Part shown: positions 1 through 11,000 of the stretch, piece by piece
Position numbering within the stretch: position 1 is the stretch's first letter
Layout: each line of letters opens with the position of its first letter
NCBI GenBank assembly: GCA_029204225.1
Contig: CM055107.1
Coordinates: 25,505,391-25,569,390, forward strand
DNA from: Diphasiastrum complanatum
Taxonomy: Eukaryota; Streptophyta; Lycopodiopsida; Lycopodiales; Lycopodiaceae
Direction of reading: 5' to 3'
Length of the DNA stretch: 64,000 nucleotides
Position numbers and translations under genes: made by a program
The notes under the pieces: model-generated
What the model saw: the letters and a program-made list of their open reading frames with translations, nothing else
What the model was told of the DNA's origin: nothing
Databases searched by the model: none

Positions 1-326
1 TGCTCAAGAGCTGTGAATTGGTGTATGTGGCTGCCCTGAAGTCACCAAGTATGAACCTAAGGGACCGAGTGACCAGAGTGTGTAGCCAATTTGTGAATAA
101 CCAACTTCAATCAACAACTCATATGTTACCAAGTATGGCACTCAATATATAAGACTAAAATAGGTCAGAACTTTCTAGAACTTTGTGCCACTTCCAAGAA
201 ATTTGATGTGCCTTAATTTTCTGTGGCTAATCACAATAATGTCACTTCTCAATCTGGATAATGGTTTGGGAAATTTCTCTTCACACTTTTGCTCCAAACT
301 TCTAGAATTCATTGCTCGGACTAGGA
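1..326. other. AT-rich spacer or intron left of the first copia element
   Basis: No coding exon, RNA gene or clear repeat is visible here. If the MAPR/neuferricin-like gene extends to the left, this would be part of one of its introns. That is inference only. Confidence 0.4.
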
Positions 327-805
327 TGTTGGAATGTAAATGGAATTTCTTACATTAAAATAGGTTACTTTGACCCAAAAGGTCGAGAGTTGTGTAATTA
401 TGGTCATTTATTATAGTAGGCCTACTAAACTTAGAGTTAGCTAAGTAAGTATGAAATTAACTTGGTAGGGACTCATGGGTCCACTAGGCCGAATTGTGAC
501 ATTAAGTACCCCAACTTGACATATTGGAGGTACCTTATTCTTTCTATGTAACTTATAGAAAGTTGGATAGTCAATAGTCAAGTAGTTGGATAGCCAATAG
601 TCATGAAGTTAGATAATCATCTTGGACTATATATATGTGTGCATCCCATTTATATGAGACACTTTTGTAAGCAATACTGACTATTCTCCTTGGCTGTCCA
701 CGAGTTTCTACAAGAGGGTTTCTAGCCATCTCTCTCTTTCTTTTGAGAATGCTTTGTGTGATTGAATAGTTAAGATCCTGGATCCTTAGGCTTCTATTTC
801 CTACA
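327..805 (+). repeat. 5' LTR of copia-1
   Basis: It starts TGTTGGAATG and ends TTCCTACA, giving the usual TG...CA ends, and is 479 bp long. A TATA-like stretch (ctatatatatgtg) lies near 628. It is immediately followed by the primer binding site. Its last 39 bases (767-805) recur exactly at 3335-3373. Confidence 0.88.
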
Positions 806-818
806 TGGTATCAGAGCC
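806..818 (+). promoter_or_regulatory. Primer binding site of copia-1
   Basis: TGGTATCAGAGCC directly follows the LTR. This is the standard plant copia primer site, complementary to the 3' end of initiator tRNA-Met, used to start minus-strand DNA synthesis. Confidence 0.9.
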
Positions 819-1326
819 TTTAGGTGATCAGATTGCTTGTAGGAGGGCGCCCAATAGGAAGCTATCTTCTTCCCCTTTTGGTAGCAGAAAATCATCAAGC
901 TGCTGATTTTTGCAGGAGAAGAATCTGTTCATCTTCTTATAGCTTTTTTTGCAGGAAATTGCAGGGCACCTTCACCTTTTTGAGAGCTAGCAGTAGGGCG
1001 CCCATGCTCGAACCAATCGCATGTGATTTTGACTCAATTACATGCTGAAAATTTCAGATTTACTTCTTAAATGAGGATACATGTGTTTTGGACACATTTC
1101 TTGCTAAAATTTCCCTGGTTTTGGCTTCATTTGAAGTCTACCTATTTGTGAGCATTCTGTTTTTTGTGCAGAAATCAGCCACCTATTTTATTACTTATTG
1201 AGCAAATTGCATGTGGAGTGTTGCAATCTATTGTGCTCATAATTTTAGCTTTGAGGTTGCTGCCCTTTGAGTAGATTTTGTCTTGGAAAGTCTATTTCCT
1301 ATCTACTACAATCTGATTTTTCAATT

Positions 1327-2253
1327 ATGGCTAAAGAATCGGAGTCTATTGGTTCTTTATTTAATGAAGATAGGCTGGATGGCACAAACTATTCCTTGTG
1401 GTGCTACATGATAAAGAACCTTCTAATTGCTAAAGGTTTGTGGGAAGTAGTTAATGGTGACGAAGAGAGTCCGCCTACCTTGGCACCTATTACACCATCT
1501 AGAACAACTACTTCATCATCTACGGAGGTGTCTTCCAATGAGCAAAAGAAGTGGGATTGACGAGATGCACAAGCACATTCCGTCATTGAATTATCAGTAA
1601 AGAGATCTATCCTTCCTCATATTAGATCATGCAAGACTTCCAAAAGTGCTTGGGAGACTCTTGCCAAGATGTTTCAAGTAAAGAATGCGGCAAAAGTGGT
1701 ATATCTTCGAAATCAACTTTCTATCTTGAAGATGTAAGAAGGTGATTTGCTTACAAACCACTTGACGAAGATCAAGGATCTTCGAGAGGAGCTTCTTAGT
1801 ATTGATGAGGTGATTGAGAACTCACAATTTGTATTTATTACTCTCAACTCTCTTCCTAATTCTTACCTTCCATTTGTGTCATCATTGAGCATTTCTCTTA
1901 GGGGACAACAAATCTCCTTCGACAAACTTGTTGGCTTACTTCTTCAAGAAGAGCAAACAAGGATCAACTTTGGTGAACAAGAAGATCAAGCCTTCTTTGC
2001 AAAAGGCAAAGGCAAAGGCAAGTGGAAAGGGAAGCCTTCTTTCAACACTTCCAAAGATGATCAAAAATCTAAGGAAGCTCAAGATCAAGGCTCCAAGAAG
2101 AAGGGTAAGTGCCACTATTGCAAGAAGTTTGGGCATCACATCAAAGAATGTAGGAAGAGGCTTGCAAAGGAAAAAGAGAAAGGTAACGATACAAGTATCG
2201 CAATCATTACTTTGGAACAACAATTTGAAAAGGAGGATAATCTTTTTCAATAA
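1327..2253 (+). pseudogene. copia-1 gag (capsid/nucleocapsid), broken
   Basis: The ATG at 1327 opens MAKESESIGSLF, followed by the copia gag signature LDGTNYSLW and GLWEVV. In-frame stops occur at 1558-1560 (TGA, after KKWD) and 1735-1737 (TAA, after LSILKM). The reading continues in the same frame through KIKDLREELLSID and ends in a CCHC zinc knuckle, CHYCKKFGHHIKEC (C-x2-C-x4-H-x4-C, about 2110-2151), within a lysine-rich tail. Gag packages element RNA in cytoplasmic particles. With two stops it is non-functional. Confidence 0.88.
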
Positions 2254-2680
2254 TGATTATGCTTTTGTCACTAATAATCTCATCTTTCCTAAAGACGAGA
2301 TTTCTGCCACTTCAAATCTTGCTGGTTTTTCAGCAGAAAACAGCTCATCTTCAGCTATACAAGTTGTTGTTTTTTCATCTATTGATTGGGTGATTGATGG
2401 CGGTGCCACACGCCACATGACTTATCACAAAGAAGTCTTCACAAAGTTTGTAAAAGTGCATGATGGAAGCAAAGTTCAAGGTGTTGATAACACCTCTTAT
2501 CCTATCAAAGGTATTGGAGTGATCCCCATTATCTTACCCAATGGTGAGGAGAAGTACATTCATAATGTACTTTATGTTCCAAAAATAAAAAAGAATCTCA
2601 TTTCGGTCTCTACAATTATGAACCAAGGATTTGTTGTGGAATTCAAAGAAGACAAATGTCTTATCAAAGACCCAAAGTGA
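2254..2680 (+). pseudogene. copia-1 aspartic protease region
   Basis: This is read in a different frame from gag, so there is a frame change near 2250. The segment contains DWVIDGGATRHMT, then YPIKGIGVIPI, NVLYVPKIKKNLISVS and a closing KCLIKD, the normal order for a copia protease. The catalytic motif is D-G-G instead of the usual D-S-G. The frame stops at 2678-2680, just before the GAG-pre-integrase part. Confidence 0.85.
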
Positions 2681-2686
2681 TCTCTT

Positions 2687-3334
2687 ATGATCATTGCTTC
2701 GGTAACATTACGTGGTGGATTGTTCCTTATGGATACCTATGAGCGAAGAGCTTCATCATCTTTTTGTCTTGTTGCATCAAGTTCACATTCTTTGGAGTTG
2801 GCTGAATTATGGCATGCTAGGTTTGGACATCTCAACTTTGCTAGCTTGAAGATGTTGAAGAGATTCAATATGGTTGAAGACATTCCTAATATTGAGCATC
2901 CCCATACTTGGAAAATTTCAAAGGCAAGCTTTTCCGATTGATGGAACTATTCGAGTTGATGGCAAATTTGATTTGGTTCATAGTGATGTATGTGGTCCAA
3001 TGAGGACCGAATCCATTGGAAGGTGTAAGTACTTTGTTACTTTTATTGATGACTTTTCAAGATTTACATGGATTTATCCTATAAAGGCAAAATCTGAAGT
3101 TTTTCAATGCTTTAAGGATTTTCTAGCAATGATAGAAAATCAGTTTGGGCACTCTTTGAAGATCTTACGTACCGACCAAGGAGGGGAATATATAAAGAAT
3201 ACGTTCGGTACTTATCTTCGAAACAAAGGCATCCATCATCAACAACTCCTTACACACCTCAACAAAATGGTGTTGCCGAAAGAAAGAATCGCACTATCAT
3301 GGAGATGGCTCGATGCATGCTCAAGGCAAAGGGC
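2687..3334 (+). pseudogene. copia-1 GAG-pre-integrase and integrase core, truncated
   Basis: LWHARFGHLNFASLKML (about 2807-2857) is the GAG-pre-integrase motif. After a frame change near 2910 come the integrase catalytic residues: D in HSDVCGP, D in TDQGGEY and, after a further frame change near 3250, E in GVAERKNR. The segment ends at MARCMLKAKG, where the element jumps into LTR sequence. Everything downstream of mid-integrase is lost. Confidence 0.87.
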
Positions 3335-3373
3335 TAGTTAAGATCCTGGATCCTTAGGCTTCTATTTCCTACA
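3335..3373 (+). repeat. 39-bp remnant of the 3' LTR of copia-1
   Basis: These 39 bases are identical to 767-805, the end of the 5' LTR, and are joined directly to integrase sequence. A deletion removed the rest. Confidence 0.88.
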
Positions 3374-3378
3374 TAGAA

Positions 3379-5050
3379 GAATCCAAACTAGGTGCCGAAC
3401 GTATAGAAATGTTGCTTGTTCCAAGCCTTTTTGAATGATGTTTTCAGATCCTACAACAATTTGCATGAAAATTGTGTCCTTCTACAAGCTATTTCATGCC
3501 CCCTTGCACACAACTCTATAGAAACATGTGGAACGAGCTAGAAGATTTACATGGCTTCGGTTTCTCTTTAGATACCGTGTCCCTTGGTTCATGTTTGAAG
3601 TTTTACTGTATTCTTTTTCAGGTTTGTCATTGTTATCATTTTGGCCTTTTATTTTGGAAGGTTGTAAATCAAAAGAATCAAACTAGTTACAATCAAGAGG
3701 CACTTCTTTCTTTATTGTTCCTTATTACACCACCCTATGTTGAGTATGTTCCATCCTAGTTCTGCGTTCTGGATATGTTGGACCTAGAACACACATTTGC
3801 ATAAAACGTGTTATGTACTAGCAGAAGCTTATTCAAATTCAACAATTTTCTTTTATCAACCAAACAAGAACAACATTCTGCTTGAGATGCTCACGGTTTT
3901 CATCCAATATTATGACTGCATTGAAACGATTATCATGTCACTCTTGATAATCTTTCATTCAATTTTTTCTTATACCATTCTGCATCAATCTTTCCATCCA
4001 ATTTTGATAATTTTGTGCTGTACTTTTCCTAAAACATTGATATATGTCGTTCAATGTTTTAAAAATTTTGCTCCACTGCTCTAATCTGTATTTTTACAAT
4101 ACCACCAGTATGCATTTTGTGGTATTGGAGTTCAGTTATTATGCTGTGATCTAATCTACTTCCATGTTGTAGCAGAAATTATTTTTGAAAAGATTTTGAA
4201 TTAGCTAATTTATGACAACTACCAGAGGTTCCATGTTAGAGTATTTTTTTCGTGGGAGCATCTTGCAGTCACATGTTCACCAGGGATCATGCATAAGTTT
4301 ACTACTACCTAGTGCATTTTTTGGGATGAAAGATACTGATTGTGTCAGTCACAGTTTGAGATCATCAACACTTCGTACCAAGTGGTTTTCCTTGAGGCTC
4401 ATTAGTTGGAGCAATATGCATGTTTTACACAGTTGTGCTATGTGTTCCTCGCCTTTCACAATTCACATTGTCCTGCTGTTCAGTCATTGGGAATGGTTTG
4501 AAATATGTTTTCAAACACTTGGCAGGTTTCATTGAATAGTGTTGAATTTTTATTTCTAGTGGACAACTTTTGACACATCTAGGGAGTTAGGCTCTTTTGT
4601 TATTCTGAGATTTGTGCATAATTTATGCAAGTATTCTATTGCAGCTGCCAACATGGCTAGATATATTGTCTGTTTAGATGGCCACTTTAAATCAAAAATT
4701 TAAAATCATCCTTATTTATCCTGAACTTGGAATCCAGAGGGTGCAAAGCTACTGGAAAACTATAAAAAGAGTAATTTGATTTCTCTTAAAGAGAGTTTGT
4801 TGATTTTTAACATATGCTAACTCAGAATAGGAGTAAGTTTGCCAGGGTTCAATATCTCCAGAGAAGAACATGCATTTTGGATGTATTTACAACCTTTTCT
4901 GCCTAAAATTACTTACAGGACAGTCTCTTTATGTCTCAATCTATTTTTTTCATAGTTGTTCTTGCCATAATTTGAGTTGATGAATGCACCTTCACAGTTG
5001 CTTTTTATGCTAATAGATGTGTAATCTGATTGTGTGAGCTTTGTTTGCAG
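3379..5050. other. AT-rich non-coding sequence, probably intron of the MAPR-like gene
   Basis: I searched it for an exon encoding the cytochrome b5-like part of the MAPR protein and saw none. Only short chance ORFs are present. It ends in the polypyrimidine and AG acceptor of the 5051 exon. Confidence 0.45.
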
Positions 5051-5097
5051 ATAAAGAGTATAGTAGATTGGCGAAGCTTTTATTCTAGGTCATATAT
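5051..5097 (+). CDS. MAPR/neuferricin-like exon A
   Basis: The acceptor ...gtttgcag precedes ATAAAGAGT and the donor is GTAAGT at 5098. It encodes IKSIVDWRSFYSRSY plus two bases of the next codon. The IVDW..FY motif is the linker just after the heme-binding domain in this family. Confidence 0.8.
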
Positions 5098-8000
5098 GTA
5101 AGTCTTCTTGACTGTAAAACTCTGAATCACAAAGCATGACAATAGTATCTCTTTAGAAATTGATAGAATAGAGTCTTCAAGCTCAAGAATCTCGTTTGAA
5201 AGAATGTTTCTCTAAAATTCTTTTATGCAAGACATATTCATCATCAATATCTATATCTGTATGACAAGGTCTATGCAGTCTTGTTTATGATAGTTCTTGA
5301 GCAAGTTTTCTGCTATTGAAAAATAATTTCCTAGAATAGAGCCAGTAAAATAGCACTCATACTTTTTCTTGAGTTTTTTGGTAAGCTGTCAGCATGCACG
5401 TTGAACGAAATCTGTCTTTTTTGGGTAATGTATACTGGTAAATGGGAAATTTACAATCAACCTTTATTGATTTTCTTGAGTTGATCTGGTTTTGTATGTT
5501 TTAAATCCTTTCAAATATTGGGACTGTTTTTCTTATGAGTAGCAACCTTTGGCTTTAAACTGGCAAAGAGGTTGTCTCGATGCCAAAGACAAGTTTGAAA
5601 GTCTCTTTACAACCATTCCAATTTTTTTTTAGAATGCCATTATGTGCTAGATAAAACAGCCTCTTCTTGAGCAAAATAGATCGTGGTGATGATACATACT
5701 ATTTTTTGCATGTGCTCCATCTTTTAGGTAGTAGTTGCTTGATGCGGCAAGATTCTCAAATGATATAATGGAAGACTATATACATTCAACAACCGTTTGA
5801 AGAGGTGGAGGTTACCTAGTTGATGTCTCTATATATGGTAAAAGTACCAACACCTATCTATAGCAAAATTTGTGGTCTAATTAAGCACTAGAACCTCTAA
5901 CTTCGGTCAACATCTAATCAACCTAAATATGCTAAATGTAAACTCTAACTCTAATAGATCAAGGTCTTGCAAAGTTAAAAGGAACTCTCTTTTTTATGTT
6001 TTGCTTAGAGAAGGTTGATACAAAGAGTTTTCAATAACATTTCAAGCTCATCCCTCTGCTCTCCGCATCCAGTTTGATCCCATCTAGATAGGGTTAATTT
6101 CACCACATTATGTTACTTCTAGAACTTTGGATTCTTGGCTGTCGACTACTTACCAGCTTAGGACAACTTGGGTGATACCATTGCCACATTGAAGGGTGAT
6201 ATCAGCCTTTTGGTCTTTGCTGCTCACTGATATTAGTTTTGCACCGATGGACTGGCACAATCAAAACGTAGTAAGCCAAGTCAAAGATCAGGCAGATAAG
6301 AGCAAGATGTTGGCATTAATAGAGTTGTATTCCAGATTTTTATTGACTACCAGGCGTGTTCTTTTCTCTCTGTACATATGATTTGAGACTTGAATAAAGA
6401 CAAAAGATTAAATTGAGATTCTCCTCACTTCTTAAGTAGATCTTTGTCAGGTTTGACACATCATACCATTATCATCCTTTAGCTCCTCTGCAAGTCTCTG
6501 GTCCTGGATAGTATCTTCATGGTGTCAACTCTTGAGAGAAGTCAAGGAGTTTATTAGAAGCTACCAATGTATTTACATAATAGTACACCACTTTTTTGAA
6601 TTGGTTTTTTTTTTTTTCAAATCTAATTCTGTACCAAATTATATTGAAAGACATGATACAACTGGAATACTGAATATTGGTTAGTATCGATTAAGACAGC
6701 TGGTTGATGTAAAACTCATTTGATGTTTTTGTATTGGAAATGTTAGCTATGACTCAATATGAAGATTATTCTCATAGTTTTCAATTTTTCTGATATATGG
6801 GTTCGGGCTGAACTTTTGCATGTTGACTTTATTTTCCATGGAAACGTGTGCTAATTTATTGTGCATTATCCTTATAGTCATTCCATTAGGTCATGTCTTC
6901 TAATGCATGCCAAACCTTGATGTCTATGAAGGAAGGTTGCATTGCCAGTTTTTCATTTTTGAAGTGAATATAACATGCACTGCAAACGTTTTGTGACAAA
7001 TTTAGAGGATTTATAAAGAAACAACTCTCACTAAGTGTTTTCTGTGATTTCCAGCTACAGTGGAAAACTGGTAGGAAGATACTATGACATCTATGGTTAT
7101 CCAACGAAGGAGTTGCTACAAGTAGAAAAAGATTCTGCACGTGGGGATAAATTACTGAAGAAGCAAGAAGCAGAAGAAAGTCAATTTCCAAATTGCAATT
7201 CACGTTGGTCAGAGAAGGATGGGGGCGAGGTTGGATGCTTCTTCCTTACGTGCTACCTTTAGTGAATGCATTTTTGTATCATAAAAGATTTTGGCCTGCA
7301 TAACTTTATGAATGTTGTAGCCAAGTGAAGTTAGTTGAGCAGTGAGCCCCTTGAGTTTATGTGGATAAATCAGGGAGGGTTTCCATTTTCTTTTGCGTCC
7401 TTTTTGTTAGGAATTAATGTTTATTTGATACCCCTTCATGATGGTTTGGCCATGCCTGCGTGCTATGTTTAGGGGCCATTCTATTTATAATAAATTTGTT
7501 TTTTTTAGGCTTATGCATGTAGGTGGGTGCACTACAAATAGATTAGGATCTGTTTAGTACTTAGTTCATTTTTGGTTCTTACCATATATAGGCAGTATTA
7601 TTAGTAAATAGCTTTTGTTATTTTGCTATTTACTTTAGGCTCATTAGCTTTTATCAATCACTAGAGAAACTATATAAGAAGGCTGGCGCCCCACCACAAC
7701 TATTCCATTCAATTCTATTATGCTAGAGCAATTGCTCAGTTCTCCTATGATCTGAATTCTCTATATGCTTGGTTTTGTGTGAGTGCTAGTAGGACTAGTA
7801 TCTTCATCTAGAATTTGTATCATAAATTTTGACATGGTATCAGAGCAGGCTTTTTGGTGAGAGAGAGAGATTTCTTATTGCAGGGTTGCAAGAAGTGAAC
7901 TGAAGGTGTGGATCACTGGTTGTAGCTACGTGTTGGATCGCTAGTTGCACGTTGATGATCAGTCCGTTGGAATCAAGCTTGGTGGATCGCTGAGTTGAAA

Positions 8001-11000
8001 GCAGATCTGAACTGCTGTTTGAATCAAAACTGATAGCTGTCTATTGTTTGCTGAGTTGGAATCAAGCCTACAGATTGTTGGAAATCTGTTTGCTGAGATA
8101 AGAATTGATTAGAGCGCTGGTATCTGGCTATTGCCTACAGATTGCTACTGTCAGATCACTGTCTACGCTGGCTGCAAGGTTTTTTGCTGCAGTACTGTCT
8201 ACTGGAGGCAGATCGTTGTCAGATCATTGTAATTGGAGGCCAATTGCTGTCAGAACATTGTTATTGGAGGCCAATCGTTGTTAGATCTGAATCAGATCGC
8301 TGGACAGAAGTCAGATCACGGAAGAAGTTTGCTGGCTCTGTTTGCTTCTAATTTGGACATGATTACTGGCTGGTTTACTGGCTGTTGACCTAATCATTGA
8401 GTCTTTTGAAGACCTTCTGATCAGACCTGATTATGGTTTGGTGGAGAAATACCTAGTGAGCTGGTCGCTGGAAGAGGAGAGTTCTGGGTCAATTTACAAG
8501 CAAAGATACAGATCTAAAGAACATGTGATTTTTTCTTGAGTTTGTTGTGTCAGCACTCCTTTGCATATCCATATCTTGCTGCTTCTTCTTCTTCTTCTTC
8601 CCTTTGCCACCCTTCTTGGAACTTTGCTCTTGCTTCTTTGCCAAGAATGCATGTTCCTTGAAATCGTCCTTGTTGACAATATTTTGTCGTCTCATTTCTT
8701 CCTGTAGTAAGATAGCATTTAGCTCATCGAAAGAAGGTCTTGTTTCTCTTAACGATTTTCATCATTACAAAGTTCTGATAGGCCAACGGTAGACTATTAA
8801 GCACAATGGATACCAATACTGAATCTTGAACACTTTTTCCAACTACAATAAGTTGCCCTCTCAGATCTTTCACTCGAGTAAAGTAGTCCGCTACTGTTTC
8901 ACCTGTACCCATCTTCAACGTGTGAAGCTTATTAGTCAAGAACAAGATCCTTGATTGATTTACCGTCTCATACAAGTTCTTCAGTATATCCCAAGCCTCC
9001 TTGGATTCAGCAGCATCTCTGATATGAGGTATAATCATATCTCTAACTGATAAGTTGATGATATGATGAGCTTTTCTTCTACGTCTCTGATACTCCCGCA
9101 ACTCTCTGTCAGTGGTAGGAGGTATATTGACACCTGTGACGATCTCCCAATATTCTCTATCTTGGAGAATATTTTGCATCTTGAACTTCCATATGATGTA
9201 GTTCGTTCCATCTAGCTTGCTAGACTCTGGCAACACAGCATCGTTCAATCCTGCCATTATTCTGATCCAAAACAATTCTTAGCAACCTGATTTTTCAAGC
9301 AAACAAAAAAGTAGGACGAGAATTTTGCTGAAGAAGAAGAAACATCTAATGCAAAATTGAGTGCTTTGGATCTTGAAGACTATGAGTTGTTTTCGGCATC
9401 GACATCTTCTGGTGGTGGCTTCTCGAAGGAAGATGACTATTGGTTTATTGATATAGGAGCTTCGAAGCACATGACACCTAGGCGAGACTGGCTATCTAAT
9501 TTTCAAAAATTAGATAATGGGTCAAATGTGAAGTTGGGGGACAACTACACATATGATATAAAGGGAGTTGGAAAAGTACAAGTAGAATCACCTTCAGAGA
9601 AGATTGGAAACATAAAGGATGAACTTTATGTACCAGGAATCAAGAAAAACTTACTCTCAGTATCAGCTATTGCAAAGCAACACATGGTGGTGCAATTTGA
9701 TGAACAACGGTGTCTTATCAAGAGGAAAAATGATGAAGTAGTAGTTGAGGGCATACTTGCAGAGCGGTTGTATAAACTTCAAGCTCAGGTGATGGATCAT
9801 CATGCAAGTGTTGCGGATACTGGATCATTGAGTAAGTTATTGTCGCGGAAGCTTTTTCGTTTCGTGTTCGTCTTCTCTCTTCTGATTCGCGAACAATTTT
9901 CTGTCTTTGAATTTTCTTTTCGTGCGGAAGCTCTTACAGGATCCCAGACACTCGACTATGCATCACAGAACATATTTTATTCTAGCAATCAAGAGACACA
10001 GCACAAGGCCAAGAGATACACGACATAGAGTGACTATATTGTCAGTTTGGTTTTAGAGCGAGATCGTCAGTGTCTCGCTCGTTGGCGGATTGACTCTCTG
10101 CTCTTTCGCTGTGTTCTGCTCGTTGGCAGACTTTCATGCACAACTATGGTATTTTTGCTTTCTTACTCTATTCGCTACGTCTCTCTCTCTCTCTGTTTCT
10201 TACAGATCTTTGTCAAATTCTCATCACTTTTTCTCTTATCGTTATGATCCAGAGAGGCTCGTTTATACCTCCATTGTGTGGAGTTTACAAGATAGCTAAA
10301 CGTAGAATCACAAGACTAGTTAACGCTAATCAACTAGTTAGTTAGTCTCCGTCGTTGCTATTCATTTCAGCTGGGCGTGAAGCCCATTGAGCTGCCAGCT
10401 GGCAGCGCGGAAGATTTCTCTTCGTTTGTTTCGTTCTTTTCGTTTCTTTTCGTAGTCTTCGTTCTGCGTCCCTTTTGCGGTTTGCGGTCTTGGAGGTGTG
10501 TTCACGATTCGCGAATCGTTCGTGTTTCGAGTCAAAGACACGTTGACTGTCGCGAATTGTTCTCGTTCGACCTTCGTGTCTTGTTCGTGCCACGACAAAG
10601 TTGCAGGAGCTCACCATTTCTGACACTCCCTCTTGAACCTTGCAACTTTGTTCGTTCAATCCAATTGCCTCTCTTTGCTTGATAAAGAGTGCCTTGTCGA
10701 GCAGTTTCGTGAGGAGATCTGCAATCATACTTTCTGATTCTATGAACTGGACCTGGAGCTCTCCTTTCGAGATCAAATCTCGAATGTGATGGTACTTCAG
10801 AGGAATGTGCTTCATCTTTGAATGGAAGACAGGATCCTGGGACAGATAGATGGCAGTCTGAGAGTCCATCATCATCGTGCTTGGTCTCCCTTGTGGTATC
10901 CCGATTGCCTCCAACATCATCTGCAGCCACACTACCTCATTCGCCACTTTCGAGGCTGCAACATACTCAATTTCGCAAGATGATTGAGCTACCAAGGTTT

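Larger units (their letters stand above)
327..3373 (+). mobile_element. Internally deleted Ty1/copia retrotransposon (copia-1)
   Basis: A full 5' LTR is followed by a tRNA-Met-type primer site, gag, protease, a GAG-pre-integrase domain and part of integrase. The sequence then jumps into the last 39 bases of the LTR, so the rest of integrase, RT, RNase H and nearly all of the 3' LTR are missing. The five bases before the element (TAGGA, 322-326) and after it (TAGAA, 3374-3378) differ at one position, which fits a slightly mutated target duplication. Gag has two in-frame stops and pol has several frame changes, so the copy is dead. It lies upstream of the MAPR-like exons on the same strand. Confidence 0.9.

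Noticed and set aside
806-818. Sequence matching tRNA-Met, considered as a tRNA gene
   Set aside because: It is only the primer binding site next to an LTR; the same holds for the similar motifs at 7835, 28378, 28796, 31636 and 41017.
3379-5050. Search for the cytochrome b5-domain exons of the MAPR-like gene
   Set aside because: No stretch with the expected heme-binding motifs was found, so they are assumed to lie left of the window.
7035-7262. Treating this as a complete 75-codon gene
   Set aside because: It is an internal exon with splice sites at 7054/7055 and 7229/7230; the read-through tail lacks family motifs.
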